Below, one piece after another: positions 24,063 through 34,023 of a DNA stretch of 64,000 nt; within the stretch, counting starts at the first letter, position 1; every line of letters starts with the position of its first letter. The position numbers and the translations under genes are program-made. The stretch is taken from assembly GCA_027485675.1 (NCBI GenBank), contig JAIXQP010000025.1, forward strand, positions 248,001 to 312,000, given 5' to 3'. The notes beneath the pieces are model-generated. The model had not been told where the DNA came from. It did not search any database and saw nothing but the letters and a program-made list of their open reading frames with translations. The stretch is from Terriglobales bacterium. GTDB taxonomy: Bacteria > Acidobacteriota > Terriglobia > Bryobacterales > Bryobacteraceae.

Positions 24063-25577
24063 ATGCTGCAAATGATGAGAAGACGCGATTTGTTCCCTCT
24101 GGCCCTCGGCTTCCCGGCCCTCCTCCACGCCCGTCCGCTGGCCGAACAAGGCGCCATGGTCGGCGACGTCCGGGCCACCGACGCCCTCGTCTGGAGCCGC
24201 GCCGACCGCCCGTCGAAGATGCGCGTCAGCTGGTCCACCTCCGACCGCGGCGAGCGAACCGTCGTCCCCGGGCCCTACTGCCTCGACGTCAGCGACTTCA
24301 CCGGCCGCCTCCCCCTCGAAGGCCTGCCACCCGGCCAGAAGATCGTCTATGAGGTCGCCTTCGAAGACCTCCGCACCGGCGCCCTCAGCGAACCCGTCAC
24401 CGGCTCGTTCAACACTCCGGGCCGCGGCGACGTCCGCTTCTGCTGGGGCGGCGACACCGTCGGCCAGGGTTGGGGCATCAATCCCGAGTTCGGCGGCATG
24501 AAGATCTACGAGACGATGCGCAAGCAACGGCCGGACTTCTTCATCCACTCCGGCGACACCATCTACGCCGATGGCCCCGTGCCCGCCGAAGTCAAGCTCA
24601 AGGACGGCACCGTCTGGCGCAACCAGACCACGGAAGCCAAAAGCAAGGTGGCCGAAACGCTCGCCGAGTTCCGCGGCGCCTATCTCTACAACCTCCTCGA
24701 CGCGAACGTCCGCCGCTTCCACAGCGAAGTCCCGCAGATCTGGCAGTGGGACGACCACGAGGTCATGAACAACTGGTCCGATTCGAAGGACCTCCGCGAC
24801 AACCCGCTCTACAAGGAAAAGAGCGTCCCCCTGCTCATCGCCCGCGGGGAACGCGCCTTCCGCGAATATGCCCCCATCGGCGCCGGGTCGAAGGTCTACC
24901 GCCACATCCCCTACGGCCCCCTCGTCGACGTCTTTGTCCTCGATATGCGCAGCTACCGCGGCCCCAACACCTTCAACCGCGAGGAAGCCGAAACCCCGTT
25001 CCTCGGCCGTCCGCAAGTGGATTGGCTGCTCGACGGGCTCAAGTCCTCCCGCGCCGTCTGGAAGATCATCGCCGCCGATATGCCCATCGGCCTGCTGGTC
25101 GGCGACGGCGTCGATGAACAGAAGCGGCCCCGCTTTGAAGCTACCTCGAACGGCAACGGCCCCGCCCTCGGCCGCGAGATTGAAATGGCGCGCCTCCTCA
25201 CCGGCATCAAGCAGGCGGGCATCCGAAACACCGTCTGGCTCACGGCCGATGTCCACTACACCGCCGCCCACCACTACCATCCGGACCGTGCCCACTACAA
25301 GAACTTCCTGCCCTTTTGGGAGTTCATCGCCGGCCCGCTCAACGCCGGAACTTTCGGCCCCGGGCAGCCGGACGACACCTTCGGCATCGAGGTCGTCTTC
25401 GCCAAAGCCCCGCCGAAAGGCGAATCGAACCTGCCTCCCAGCGCCGGCATGCAGTTCTTCGGCGACGTCGAAGTGTCTGCAAAGACAAGGGTTTTGACCG
25501 TCACCCTCCGCGACATAAACGGAACTGCTTTGTTTTCAAAGGAGTTACAGCCGGAAAGGATGAGAAATCGCGCGTAA
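24063..25577 (+). CDS. PhoD-type alkaline phosphatase-like protein, exported
   Basis: A 504 aa metallophosphoesterase of the PhoD family (PF09423 type), with a twin-arginine-like leader (MLQMMRRRDLFPLALGFPALLHA) and an N-terminal fibronectin-like domain (about 25-120). The catalytic core has the GGDT (about 131-134), HSGDTIYADG and WQWDDHEVMNNW motifs that coordinate the metal ions. It should hydrolyse phosphate esters in the periplasm. Start alternatives are ATG at 24063, 24072 and 24075; all keep the leader. Codon use and frame are uninterrupted to the stop 18 bp before typA. Confidence 0.92.
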   Translation: MLQMMRRRDLFPLALGFPALLHARPLAEQGAMVGDVRATDALVWSRADRPSKMRVSWSTSDRGERTVVPGPYCLDVSDFTGRLPLEGLPPGQKIVYEVAFEDLRTGALSEPVTGSFNTPGRGDVRFCWGGDTVGQGWGINPEFGGMKIYETMRKQRPDFFIHSGDTIYADGPVPAEVKLKDGTVWRNQTTEAKSKVAETLAEFRGAYLYNLLDANVRRFHSEVPQIWQWDDHEVMNNWSDSKDLRDNPLYKEKSVPLLIARGERAFREYAPIGAGSKVYRHIPYGPLVDVFVLDMRSYRGPNTFNREEAETPFLGRPQVDWLLDGLKSSRAVWKIIAADMPIGLLVGDGVDEQKRPRFEATSNGNGPALGREIEMARLLTGIKQAGIRNTVWLTADVHYTAAHHYHPDRAHYKNFLPFWEFIAGPLNAGTFGPGQPDDTFGIEVVFAKAPPKGESNLPPSAGMQFFGDVEVSAKTRVLTVTLRDINGTALFSKELQPERMRNRA

Positions 25578-25595
25578 CGTGCGAGAATAGAAAGG

Positions 25596-27389
25596 TTGTC
25601 TCAAGAACTTACTCGAAATATCGCCATCATCGCGCACGTCGATCATGGCAAGACGACGCTCGTGGACGCCATGTTCAAACAGAGCGGCATTTATCGCGCC
25701 AACGAAGCGACAGAAGATCGCGCGATGGACTCGAACGAACTGGAGCGCGAACGCGGGATCACCATTCTCGCCAAAACCACGGGTGTCCGCTACAAAGAGT
25801 ACAAGATCAACATCTGCGACACGCCCGGTCACAGTGACTTCGGCGGCGAAGTCGAACGAGCGCTGAAGATCGTCGATGGCGTGGTCCTCCTTGTCGACGC
25901 CTCCGAAGGGCCCCTGCCCCAGACCCGCTACGTCCTCATGAAGGCGCTCGAGTCCGGCCTGCAGCCCATCGTGGTCATCAACAAGATCGACCGGCCCGAC
26001 GCCCGGATTCAGGAAGTGCTGAACGAGGTCTATGACCTGTTCATCGACCTCGACGCCAACGAAGACCAGCTCGATTTCCCCATCGTCTACACCAACGGCA
26101 AACTCGGCGTCGCCACGCTCGATCTCGCCGTGCCCCCCGTGGACCTGCAGCCGCTGTTCGAAACGATCCTCAGCCGCATCCCGGCTCCCAAGGGCGACCC
26201 CGAAAGCACCCTGCAGCTCATGGTCGCCAACCTCGACTACAGCGACTACCTTGGCCGCCTCGCCATTGGCCGTGTCTTCAACGGCACGCTCCGCACCGGC
26301 GACGAAGTCTCCATCTGCAAGCTCGACGGCTCCATTCAGAAGACCCGCATCACCAAGATGTACACCTTCGAAGGGCTCAAGCGCGTCGATGAAACCGTGG
26401 CCACCCCGGGCACGATTCTCGCCATCGCGGGCGTCGAAGGCATCACCATCGGCGAAACCGTTTCGAGCCCCGAAAATCCGCTGCCCCTGCCCCGCATCCA
26501 GATCGACGAACCCACCATCGCGATGATGTTCATGATCAACACCTCGCCCTTCGTCGGCAAGGAAGGTCAGTACGTCACCTCGCGCAACCTGCGCGACCGG
26601 TTCGACAAGGAACTGCTCACCAACGTCTCTATCCGCATTGAAGAAGCGGGCGGCCCCGATGCCTTCAAGGTCATGGGCCGCGGCGAACTCCAACTCGCCA
26701 TCCTCATCGAAATGATGCGCCGCGAAGGCTTCGAGTTGATGGTCGGCAAGCCGGAAATCATCACGAAGAAGATCGACGGTGTGCTGCATGAACCGCTCGA
26801 ACTTCTGGTCATCGACGCGCCGGAGCAGTTCGTCGGCGTCGTGATGGAAAAGATGGGCATGCGCAAGGGCAAGATGACGAAGATGATCAACCACGGCTCC
26901 GGGCGCGTGCGCCTCGAGTTCGAGGTGCCCTCCCGCGGCCTGATCGGCATCCGCAGCGAAATGCTGACGGAAACCCGCGGCACCGCCATCATGAACTCGC
27001 TCTTCCACGGCTACATCGAATGGCAGGGTGAGATTGAAATGCGTCCCACCGGTTCGCTGATCGCCGACCGCTCGGGCAAAGCCACCGGCTACTCCATCAA
27101 CAACATCCAGGAACGCGGCGTCATCTTCATCGAACCCGCCACGGAAGTCTACGAGGGCATGATCATCGGCGAGAACTCGCGGAATCACGACCTCGACGTC
27201 AACATCGTCAAAGAGAAGAAGCTCACCAACATGCGCGCCTCCTCCGCCGACGATGCCATCCGCCTGGTGCCGCCGAAGATCCTCAACCTCGAACAGGCCA
27301 TCGAATTCGTCAAGGAAGACGAATATGTTGAGGTCACCCCCAAGTCCATTCGCCTTCGCAAGAAGGTTCTAAAGGCCAACCAGCGCTAA
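25596..27389 (+). CDS. typA: Translational GTPase TypA/BipA
   Basis: A 597 aa ribosome-binding GTPase with G1 AHVDHGKT (13-20), G3 DTPGH, G4 NKID and a C-terminal EF-G-like domain, the usual length for TypA. It acts in 50S assembly and stress. The start is TTG at 25596 ([11 protein letters not shown]), with AGAAAGG directly adjacent and no spacer, so either initiation is weak or the start lies slightly downstream; no ATG in frame lies before the G1 motif. The gene is convergent with the threonine dehydratase, the two ends overlapping by 4 bp. Confidence 0.96.
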   Translation: MSQELTRNIAIIAHVDHGKTTLVDAMFKQSGIYRANEATEDRAMDSNELERERGITILAKTTGVRYKEYKINICDTPGHSDFGGEVERALKIVDGVVLLVDASEGPLPQTRYVLMKALESGLQPIVVINKIDRPDARIQEVLNEVYDLFIDLDANEDQLDFPIVYTNGKLGVATLDLAVPPVDLQPLFETILSRIPAPKGDPESTLQLMVANLDYSDYLGRLAIGRVFNGTLRTGDEVSICKLDGSIQKTRITKMYTFEGLKRVDETVATPGTILAIAGVEGITIGETVSSPENPLPLPRIQIDEPTIAMMFMINTSPFVGKEGQYVTSRNLRDRFDKELLTNVSIRIEEAGGPDAFKVMGRGELQLAILIEMMRREGFELMVGKPEIITKKIDGVLHEPLELLVIDAPEQFVGVVMEKMGMRKGKMTKMINHGSGRVRLEFEVPSRGLIGIRSEMLTETRGTAIMNSLFHGYIEWQGEIEMRPTGSLIADRSGKATGYSINNIQERGVIFIEPATEVYEGMIIGENSRNHDLDVNIVKEKKLTNMRASSADDAIRLVPPKILNLEQAIEFVKEDEYVEVTPKSIRLRKKVLKANQR

Positions 27390-28348
27390 GCAGCGCTGCA
27401 GATCTCGGCCAACTGGTCGAGATCGACGTTGCCTCCCGAGATGACGATCCCGACGGAGGCAACGTCCGCCGGCAGCTTGCCGAACAGCGCTGCCGCTACG
27501 CCCACTGCCCCGCTCGGCTCCACCACGATCTTCAGCCGTTCGAGCAGAAACCGCACCGCGGCCTTGATCTCGTCCTCCGAGATCAGCGCCACCGCCTCAA
27601 CGTGCTCCTGCACCATCGGGAACGTCAGCTTGCCGGGCGCCAGCGTCCGCAGCCCGTCGGCGATGGTCGGCGGCGGCGGAATGGTCACCCGCTCTCCCTT
27701 CTGCAGCGACTGCCAGAAATCGTTGGCCAGCTCCGGCTCGGCGCCAAACACGCGAATGCCCGGCCGGATCGCCTTCGCCGCCACGGCGCAGCCGCCGAGC
27801 AGTCCGCCGCCGCCCAGGCAAGCCACCAGGGCATCCAGCTCCGGAACCTCCGCCAGCAGCTCCATGGCCGCCGTCCCTTGGCCGGCGATGGTCAGTGGAT
27901 GATCGAACGGCGGAATCACGGCCGCTCCCGACTCCTCCGCCAGCCTCCGGCAGATGGCCTCCCGGTCTTCGGTCATCCGGTCATAGTGGACGATCGTCGC
28001 CCCGGCGCCCGCCGTCGCGGCGGCCTTGGCCTTGGGCGCGTCGGAGGGCATCACCACCGTGGCCTTGGCCCCGGCCCGTTGCGCCGCCAGCGCCACGGCC
28101 TGTGCGTGGTTGCCGGACGAATAGGCCAGCACCCCTCGCCGCAACTCCTCCGGGCTCAGTGAAAACACGAAGTTGCAGGCGCCGCGGAACTTAAACGCGC
28201 CGCCCACCTGGAAGTTCTCCGCCTTCAGGTACACCCGCTTGCCGGTCTCCCGGTCCAGCGTCTTCGAAGTCAGCACCGGGGTCCGGTGGGCCCACGGGGC
28301 AATCCGCCCCGCCGCCGTCTGCACATCCGCGAAATTGATAGCAAGCAT
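27386..28348 (-). CDS. Threonine/serine dehydratase, PLP fold II
   Basis: A 320 aa fold-type-II PLP enzyme. The Schiff-base lysine is K53 in GAFKFRGA, with SSGNHAQ (77-83) contacting the substrate carboxylate and the glycine loop GGGGLLGG (about 178-185) binding the PLP phosphate. There is no ACT regulatory domain, so it is the short catabolic type (threonine ammonia-lyase or serine racemase/dehydratase). Products would be 2-oxobutanoate plus ammonia from threonine. It is 6 bp from the lipoprotein gene on the same strand. Threonine versus serine preference is not readable. Confidence 0.9.
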   Translation of the reverse strand: MLAINFADVQTAAGRIAPWAHRTPVLTSKTLDRETGKRVYLKAENFQVGGAFKFRGACNFVFSLSPEELRRGVLAYSSGNHAQAVALAAQRAGAKATVVMPSDAPKAKAAATAGAGATIVHYDRMTEDREAICRRLAEESGAAVIPPFDHPLTIAGQGTAAMELLAEVPELDALVACLGGGGLLGGCAVAAKAIRPGIRVFGAEPELANDFWQSLQKGERVTIPPPPTIADGLRTLAPGKLTFPMVQEHVEAVALISEDEIKAAVRFLLERLKIVVEPSGAVGVAAALFGKLPADVASVGIVISGGNVDLDQLAEICSAA

Positions 28349-28354
28349 CAGCTA

Positions 28355-28960
28355 CTAGTGTCGCGTTTCGAGGTACTGTCCGGAAGTCGCATCCACAAAA
28401 ACACTGTGCGAGCTAGTGCCGATCGACTCGCCGAACACCACCCGCCACGCCAGCGAATTCGAGTTCTCTTTCATCTCGAGCAGGAAAAACACCCGGCTCT
28501 TCGGGTTCTTCTTCAGGTAGTCCACGCTCTTTTCCGCCGCCGTCTTGTACGCTGCCGTCGAATCAATCTTCAAAGCCGCCATCGGGAACGGACGCATCCG
28601 CGCGTTCATGCCCTCCTCCGCGCCGCCGAAAATGCCTTCCCGCAGGTTCCCGGGAGCGTCGATCGCGGAAAACGTAAAGCTCTTGGTCCGTTGCTTGGAG
28701 GGAGACGCAAACGTCACCTGCCAGGCGCCGCTGGTGCCCGGCTCGCCCTTGACGTCTTCAAGCGGCACACTGCTCATCTTCACCCCGAGCGCATCGGGCG
28801 ACCACGCCCGCGCCGAAACGTACATCCGGTGGAACGCCCACTGCCCGTTAACCGCCTCCGGCGCCTTTTGCGGCTCCTTGATCTCGGTCTTCTTAGGCGC
28901 CTCGGCACAACCGGTCAATAGTGCCAGCGAGACGAGTAATACCGCTGTAATATTCTGCAT
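28355..28960 (-). CDS. Lipoprotein, 201 aa, unknown function
   Basis: A lipoprotein with signal MQNITAVLLVSLALLTGC (lipobox LLTGC, Cys18) and a mature domain of about 180 aa. The mature part has an N-terminal strand QWAFHRMYVSARAW and a C-terminal piece VFVDATSGQYLETRH. The C-terminus is PepSY-like in feel, which is only an impression. I recognise no named family. It is 6 bp upstream of the threonine dehydratase on the same strand, so cotranscription is likely, but no functional link is apparent. It is divergent from the response regulator with 45 bp between starts. Confidence 0.75.
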   Translation of the reverse strand: MQNITAVLLVSLALLTGCAEAPKKTEIKEPQKAPEAVNGQWAFHRMYVSARAWSPDALGVKMSSVPLEDVKGEPGTSGAWQVTFASPSKQRTKSFTFSAIDAPGNLREGIFGGAEEGMNARMRPFPMAALKIDSTAAYKTAAEKSVDYLKKNPKSRVFFLLEMKENSNSLAWRVVFGESIGTSSHSVFVDATSGQYLETRH

Positions 28961-29005
28961 CGTTTTCTAGACCAAGGATATCAGTAGGATCTCTACCGTT
29001 ACATC

Positions 29006-29374
29006 GTGGAAAAGCTCTACCGGATTTTAGTAGTGGATGACGAACCGGCCATCCGGACGCTCCTCAACGACGTATTCACCGCCGCGGGCTTCGAAGTCGT
29101 GGAGGCGGCTAACGGACGCCTGGGTATCCAGGCCCATCTCGCCAACCCCGCCGATCTGGTGATCACCGATTTGCTGATGCCGCAGCAGGAAGGGATCGAG
29201 ACCATCACCGAGCTCTCCCGCCGAGCGCCCGGCCTCCCCATCATCGCCATCAGTGGCGCCTACACCGGACCGGAGCTCAAAATGGCCGCCCGCCTCGGCG
29301 CCTCCGCCGTCTTCGCCAAACCCTTCGATCCAGAGCAACTTGTCGCCGCCGCCCACGGTCTCCTCGGTCTGTAA
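29006..29374 (+). CDS. Single-domain (CheY-like) response regulator
   Basis: A 122 aa stand-alone receiver. The acidic pair D11-D12, phosphoacceptor D55 (ITDLLMP), S83 and K105 (FAKPF) are all present. There is no output domain, so it acts by binding partners. The start is GTG at 29006. It is the first gene of the run that continues with the sigma factor, anti-sigma factor and the type II secretion genes, with a 69 bp gap to the sigma gene. A regulatory link is inferred from position only. Confidence 0.92.
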   Translation: MEKLYRILVVDDEPAIRTLLNDVFTAAGFEVVEAANGRLGIQAHLANPADLVITDLLMPQQEGIETITELSRRAPGLPIIAISGAYTGPELKMAARLGASAVFAKPFDPEQLVAAAHGLLGL

Positions 29375-29443
29375 ATCGCCTTTCGTCTTTTTTCGCAACC
29401 CCGGCGTCTCTACAATCAGAAGTGCTGAGGAGCGTCGTTCCGA

Positions 29444-30007
29444 TTGATCTTCCGAGAGGCTGAAGACCGCGACCTGATCCGTAAGGCGCAGCAGGGCAAC
29501 ATCGATGCCTACAACCTGCTGGTCTCGCGATGGGAAAAGCGCGTCTATAACTACCTCCTCCGGCTGGTTCGCAATCGGGAGGACGCGCTCGATCTCTCGC
29601 AGGACGTCCTCCTCAAGGCCTATCAAAACCTGCGGAAGCTCGAAGATATCGAACGATTCCCCTCCTGGCTCTTCCGAATCGCCCACAACGAAGCTTTTTC
29701 TCTCCTGCGCCGGAAGCGGCCGGAGAACGACGATATCGACCCGGCTGCCTCGGAGATCGCGGCGGCCCTCCCCCCGGGTCCCAGCATGTTACCCATGGAA
29801 ACCGCCCTCGCGGTCGACGCGGCGCTCCGGCGCCTGACGCCCGATCAGCGGGAAGCGGTAGTCCTTAAGGTGTACCAGGGATTCAAGTTCGAAGAGATGG
29901 CCGAAATCCTGGAGTGTCCGGTTTCCACGGTCAAGTCCCGCCTCTACACGGCGCTGGACCTGCTCAAAGAGACGTTGGCGCCCATCTCGCATCGGAGTGC
30001 CTTATGA
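29444..30007 (+). CDS. ECF-type RNA polymerase sigma factor
   Basis: A 187 aa sigma factor of the extracytoplasmic-function class. Region 2 is clear (DLIRKAQQGNIDAYNLLV and DALDLSQDVLLKAYQNL, then WLFRIAHNEAFSLLRRKR) and region 4 has the helix-turn-helix RLTPDQREAVVLKVYQGFKF followed by EMAEILECPVSTVKSRLY. It starts with TTG at 29444 preceded by TGAGGAG, and overlaps the anti-sigma start by 4 bp (ATGA), the usual sign of a sigma/anti-sigma pair. Its position at the head of the secretion operon suggests that it controls that operon or is controlled with it; the ECF group is not assigned. Confidence 0.92.
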   Translation: MIFREAEDRDLIRKAQQGNIDAYNLLVSRWEKRVYNYLLRLVRNREDALDLSQDVLLKAYQNLRKLEDIERFPSWLFRIAHNEAFSLLRRKRPENDDIDPAASEIAAALPPGPSMLPMETALAVDAALRRLTPDQREAVVLKVYQGFKFEEMAEILECPVSTVKSRLYTALDLLKETLAPISHRSAL

Positions 30008-30627
30008 GTTGTTCGCCTTTTGATCTACGCGATTACGTTTTCGGGGAACTCGACGCCGCCCAAACCCGGGCCGTCGAAGCCCATGGCCGCGCCTGCCCGG
30101 CCTGCGCCGAAGAACTCTCCCGCCTGCGGCACACCGAGACCGCGCTCTTCTCGCTCCGCGACGAAGAGATCCCGCGCCGTATCGCCTTCGTCTCGGACAA
30201 GGTCATGGAGCCCCGCATCTGGGAGGCCCGCTGGTGGCATGCCTGGTGGAACTCCGCCCCCCGCCTCGGCTTCGCCTCCGCCGCCATGCTCTCGACGGCC
30301 ATCCTCCTCCACGGTTACCTTTCTCGCCCGATGGCTCCCGCGCCTGCCGCTGCCCCCACTGTTGTCCAAGCCCAGGTCGATCAAACCCAAATCGATGCCC
30401 GGGTGGCTGATGCAGTGGGCAAGGCCGTCGCCGCGCTCGAAGCCCAGCAACAGGTCCGCCTCGCCCGTTCCGTCCAGCAGGTGGAGCAGCGCTACGCCGC
30501 CATGCGCCAGGAAGACCTGATGAACCTCGAAGCCAGCTACAACCTGACGAATCAGAAGATGAAGGCGCGCTACGCCTCGGCCATGCGCCAAGCCGCGGGT
30601 TCCTTCACGGACGGTGGTGTGCAATGA
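30004..30627 (+). CDS. Zinc-binding anti-sigma factor, membrane-anchored
   Basis: A 207 aa protein with an N-terminal zinc anti-sigma (zf-HC2) motif H27-x3-C31-x2-C34 (HGRACPACAEEL) that would hold the sigma factor inactive. A single membrane helix follows (about 85-105, LGFASAAMLSTAILLHGYL) and a C-terminal periplasmic region with coiled-coil character (DARVADAVGKAVAALEAQQQ...). The ATG at 30004 overlaps the sigma stop (ATGA). The periplasmic part is the likely sensor or protease target. The stop overlaps the next gene by 4 bp. Confidence 0.88.
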   Translation: MSCSPFDLRDYVFGELDAAQTRAVEAHGRACPACAEELSRLRHTETALFSLRDEEIPRRIAFVSDKVMEPRIWEARWWHAWWNSAPRLGFASAAMLSTAILLHGYLSRPMAPAPAAAPTVVQAQVDQTQIDARVADAVGKAVAALEAQQQVRLARSVQQVEQRYAAMRQEDLMNLEASYNLTNQKMKARYASAMRQAAGSFTDGGVQ

Positions 30628-31157
30628 AACGCTTCGCCATGGCCCTCGCCCTCTGCGCCCTGCTGCAGGCGGCCACCGTCAGCCGCGTCACCATCACGGC
30701 CGTTGAAGACTCCTGCAACCGCCGCCTGAAGTCGCTCGTGCCCGGCGAGCCGTACCTGCTCCTCGGCGAAACGCATGGCGTCTACCTCGAAAACTACGGC
30801 GCCGTCTTCACCGCCAGCGTCAATCTCGTCGAAGGCCCCAACGTCACCCCCTTCCGCCAGTCCATCTCGCCGAAGGAGCGCGCCGACCTGCGCCAGCGCA
30901 AGCTGGACCGGCTGCCGAAACTCCGCGACATCATGCGGGAGTCGCTTGTCGTCTCGGCCGGCATGCTCGACACGGTCCCGGCCAACGAACAGGTTGTGAT
31001 CTCGGTCTCTCTGCCCCGTTACCATTGGGAGGATACCACCGGGCTTCCGGCGCAGATCGTCATGCAGGCCAGCCGCAACGTGCTCGTGAACCTGCAGGTG
31101 AATCCGCCCACGGATCAGGCCGTGTATCTGAAGACCATCCGCACTAGAGAGTATTAA
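30624..31157 (+). CDS. Small exported protein upstream of gspE
   Basis: A 177 aa protein with a signal peptide (MKRFAMALALCALLQAATV) and a mature domain with two Cys-free halves. I do not recognise a family. The mature part has EDSCNRRLKSLVPGEPYLLLG and later ISVSLPRYHWEDTTGLP; the single cysteine near residue 30 stands alone. It overlaps the anti-sigma stop by 4 bp and gspE by one base, so it belongs to the same operon and may be a sensor or periplasmic helper of the secretion system. That is positional inference. Confidence 0.75.
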   Translation: MKRFAMALALCALLQAATVSRVTITAVEDSCNRRLKSLVPGEPYLLLGETHGVYLENYGAVFTASVNLVEGPNVTPFRQSISPKERADLRQRKLDRLPKLRDIMRESLVVSAGMLDTVPANEQVVISVSLPRYHWEDTTGLPAQIVMQASRNVLVNLQVNPPTDQAVYLKTIRTREY

Positions 31158-32800
31158 TGCGCCTCGGCGAAATTCTGTTGGCCAGGAACCTGGTCTCCAC
31201 CGAAGACCTCGAAAAAGCCCTCGAACTCCAACGCGAACGCGGTGAGAAGATCGGTAAGATCCTCGTCGATCTCGGCTTCATCGCCCAGCGCGACGTCCTT
31301 GCCGCGCTCAGCGAGCAGTTGCAACTGCCGCTCGTCACCATCGACGGCGCGCCCTTCTCCGCCCCCGAGCTGCAGGGCCTCTCGCCCCGCTTTCTCCGCC
31401 AGTCCCGCTGCATGCCCATCGGCATGTCCGAACTCGGCCTCACCCTGGCCATGGCGGACCCGCTCGATTTTGAAACCATCGCCGCCGTCCGCGGCTTCAC
31501 CGGCATTCGCGTCCTCCCCGTCCTTGCCGCCGAAAGTGAACTGCTCGAAGCCATCGACAAGCACTACGGCGAATCGGCCGCCCGCCAGGACCCCGGCGAC
31601 GAGTTCGGCAACGAAGAGGGCAAGGCCGATCTCGAACAGCTCCGCGATATGGCCAGCGAGGCGCCGGTCATCCGCACCGTCAACGCCATCATCGCTTCCG
31701 CGGTCGAGAAGCGCTCGAGCGACATCCACATCGAACCCTACGAGAAAACCTTCCGGGTTCGTTTTCGCATCGACGGCGTTCTCTACGAGCAGGAGACCCC
31801 GCCCAAGGAGATGAAGTTCGCCCTCATCAGCCGCCTGAAGCTGATGGCCAAGCTCAACATCGCCGAACGCCGCCTGCCGCAGGACGGCCGCATTAAAGTC
31901 AAAACTCTCGGCCGCGAAGTCGACCTCCGCGTCTCCACTCTACCCACGCTCTACGGCGAATCCGTCGTCATGCGTCTGCTCGACCGCTCCGCCGGCGACA
32001 ACTTCTACGACCTCCGCAAGCTCGGCTTCTCCCAGCAGATGCTCGACCGCATGGAGCACTACACCGGCCTGCCCCACGGCATCATGTTTGTCACCGGGCC
32101 CACTGGCTCCGGCAAGTCGACCACCCTCTACTCCGCCCTGAAGCGCATCAACGGCAGCGAACGGAAGATCATCACCATCGAAGACCCCGTCGAATACCAG
32201 ATGGACGGGATCAACCAGATCCACGTCAACAACCAGATCGGCCTCACCTTCGCCAGCGGCCTCCGCCACATCATGCGCCAGGACCCGGACGTCATCATGG
32301 TCGGCGAGGTCCGCGACCGCGAAACCGCCGACGTCGCCATCCGCTCCGCCCTCACCGGCCACTTCGTCTTCTCAACGCTCCATACCAACGACGCGCCGAG
32401 CGCCGTCACGCGCCTCGTCGACATGGGCGTTGAAAACTACCTCATCTCCTCGTCCGTCGTCAGCGTCCTCGCCCAACGCCTCGTCCGCCGTATCTGCCCG
32501 CAGTGCCGGACGCTGCACGGTACGGCGATGCGCCCGGAGGGCTACGAAGTCGAGTGCTACCGCGGCCGCGGTTGCGACGCCTGCAATGGCTCCGGCTACT
32601 CCGGCCGCGTCGGCATCTTCGAGCTGATGGAGATGCACGACGATATCCGCAAGCACATCATGGCGAATGAAGACGCCATCGCCATCACCGCCACCGCCCG
32701 CCGCCACGGCATGCGCACCCTGCGCGAAGACGGTTGGGACAAGGTGGAGCACGGCGTCACCACCCCGGACGAAGTGCTCCGCGTCACGCAGGACTTCTAA
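31157..32800 (+). CDS. gspE: Type II secretion ATPase GspE
   Basis: A 547 aa traffic ATPase with an N-terminal T2SSE_N domain (about 1-150) and the GspE catalytic domain. Walker A is GPTGSGKST (about 314-322), Asp box and Walker B region EDPVEYQ and IMVGEVRDRETA, and the C-terminal zinc site has CPQC (about 448-451) and CDAC (about 475-478). It powers pseudopilus assembly at the inner membrane. Its first base is the last of the previous gene's stop, and gspF follows by one-base overlap. Confidence 0.96.
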   Translation: MRLGEILLARNLVSTEDLEKALELQRERGEKIGKILVDLGFIAQRDVLAALSEQLQLPLVTIDGAPFSAPELQGLSPRFLRQSRCMPIGMSELGLTLAMADPLDFETIAAVRGFTGIRVLPVLAAESELLEAIDKHYGESAARQDPGDEFGNEEGKADLEQLRDMASEAPVIRTVNAIIASAVEKRSSDIHIEPYEKTFRVRFRIDGVLYEQETPPKEMKFALISRLKLMAKLNIAERRLPQDGRIKVKTLGREVDLRVSTLPTLYGESVVMRLLDRSAGDNFYDLRKLGFSQQMLDRMEHYTGLPHGIMFVTGPTGSGKSTTLYSALKRINGSERKIITIEDPVEYQMDGINQIHVNNQIGLTFASGLRHIMRQDPDVIMVGEVRDRETADVAIRSALTGHFVFSTLHTNDAPSAVTRLVDMGVENYLISSSVVSVLAQRLVRRICPQCRTLHGTAMRPEGYEVECYRGRGCDACNGSGYSGRVGIFELMEMHDDIRKHIMANEDAIAITATARRHGMRTLREDGWDKVEHGVTTPDEVLRVTQDF

Positions 32801-34011
32801 TGCCGTCTTCGTTCTACTTCAAGGCGGTCACCCCGGACGGCAAGGTCCGCACCGGCACCATCACCGGCGAGAACGATAAGACCATCGCCCGCGAGCTGCG
32901 TAAGCAGGGGCTGATGCCGGTCTACGTCGGCCTCGAACAGAAGAAGAGCTTCGATATCGCCCTGCCCGATTTCGGCGGCAGCCGGAAGAAGGACGTCCTG
33001 TTTTTCACCCAGGAGATGTCCACGCTGCTCAACTCCGGCGTGCCCGTCGACCGCGCGCTCGCCATCGCCACCGAACTCACCGACAAGCCGGCCTTCCGCA
33101 TGGTCGTCCTGGACGTCATGCGCGTCCTCAAAGGCGGCCGCACCTTTGCCGACTCCCTCGGCACCCATCCCAAACACTTCGGCGACCTCTATGTGAACAT
33201 GGTGCGCGCCGGCGAAGCCTCCGGCTCGCTGGGCATCGTCTTCGAGCGGCTCAGCGAGTTCGAACGCACCCGCGACGAACTCCGCAGCTACATCATCAGC
33301 TCCATGGTCTACCCCGCGCTGCTCACCGCCGTCGGCATCGGGTCCATCTTTATCCTGATGAACTTCGTCGTCCCGCGCTTCGCCAGCGTCTTCCAGGAAG
33401 GACGCATGGAGATGCCGCTGCCCACCAAGCTCATGCTCGAAGCTAGCCGCCTCACCCAGACCTATGGGTGGATGGTCGGCCTCGCCCTTGCCGTTGGCTT
33501 CGTTTCGTTATCCGCCTATATCCGCACCCGCGACGGCCGCCTGTGGTGGGATGGCTTCCGCCTGAAGATCCCCCTCCTCGGCGACGCCCTCCGCAAGGCC
33601 GAAACCGCCCGCTTCGCCCGCGCCATGGGGACGCTGATTGCCAACTCCGTGCCGCTGGTCCAGTCGTTGAATATCGCGGGCGCCATCCTGAATAACAAGA
33701 AAATCGCCGCGGCCATCGAGCCCATCGCCCTCGGCGTGAAGCGGGGCGAGGGCCTCTCGGCGCCGGTGCGCCGCGCCGCCGTCTTCCCTTCGCTCGCGGC
33801 CCATCTGTTGAGCGTCGGAGAGGAAACTGGCAAACTCGATCAGATGTTCCTGCGCATCGCGGACGTCTTTGAAGAAGAGACCAAGTCCGCCATCAAGCGC
33901 TTCACAAGCTTATTTGAACCGATGATCATCCTGGTGATGGGTATTCTGATCGGCGCGCTCGTGCTGAGCATGCTGCTGGCCATTACCAGCATCAATGATG
34001 TGGCGGTGTAA
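32800..34011 (+). CDS. gspF: Type II secretion inner-membrane protein GspF
   Basis: A 403 aa polytopic protein with the duplicated T2SSF domain: an N-terminal half with TQEMSTLLNSGVPVDRALA and a C-terminal half with FARAMGTLIANSVPLVQSLN, and three membrane segments (about 175-195, 220-240 and at the C-terminus with IILVMGILIGALVLSMLL). It is the platform that couples GspE to the pseudopilus. I used the ATG at 32800 (MPSSFYFKAVTPDG); a longer reading into gspE is not justified. The stop is 12 bp before gspG. Confidence 0.95.
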   Translation: MPSSFYFKAVTPDGKVRTGTITGENDKTIARELRKQGLMPVYVGLEQKKSFDIALPDFGGSRKKDVLFFTQEMSTLLNSGVPVDRALAIATELTDKPAFRMVVLDVMRVLKGGRTFADSLGTHPKHFGDLYVNMVRAGEASGSLGIVFERLSEFERTRDELRSYIISSMVYPALLTAVGIGSIFILMNFVVPRFASVFQEGRMEMPLPTKLMLEASRLTQTYGWMVGLALAVGFVSLSAYIRTRDGRLWWDGFRLKIPLLGDALRKAETARFARAMGTLIANSVPLVQSLNIAGAILNNKKIAAAIEPIALGVKRGEGLSAPVRRAAVFPSLAAHLLSVGEETGKLDQMFLRIADVFEEETKSAIKRFTSLFEPMIILVMGILIGALVLSMLLAITSINDVAV

Positions 34012-34023
34012 GAGAGAGAGGTT

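Noticed and set aside
24039-25295. 418-codon minus-strand frame opposite the PhoD-type gene
   Set aside because: Shadow frame; the plus strand has catalytic motifs.
25545-27188. 547-codon minus-strand frame opposite typA
   Set aside because: Shadow frame; TypA is certain on the plus strand.
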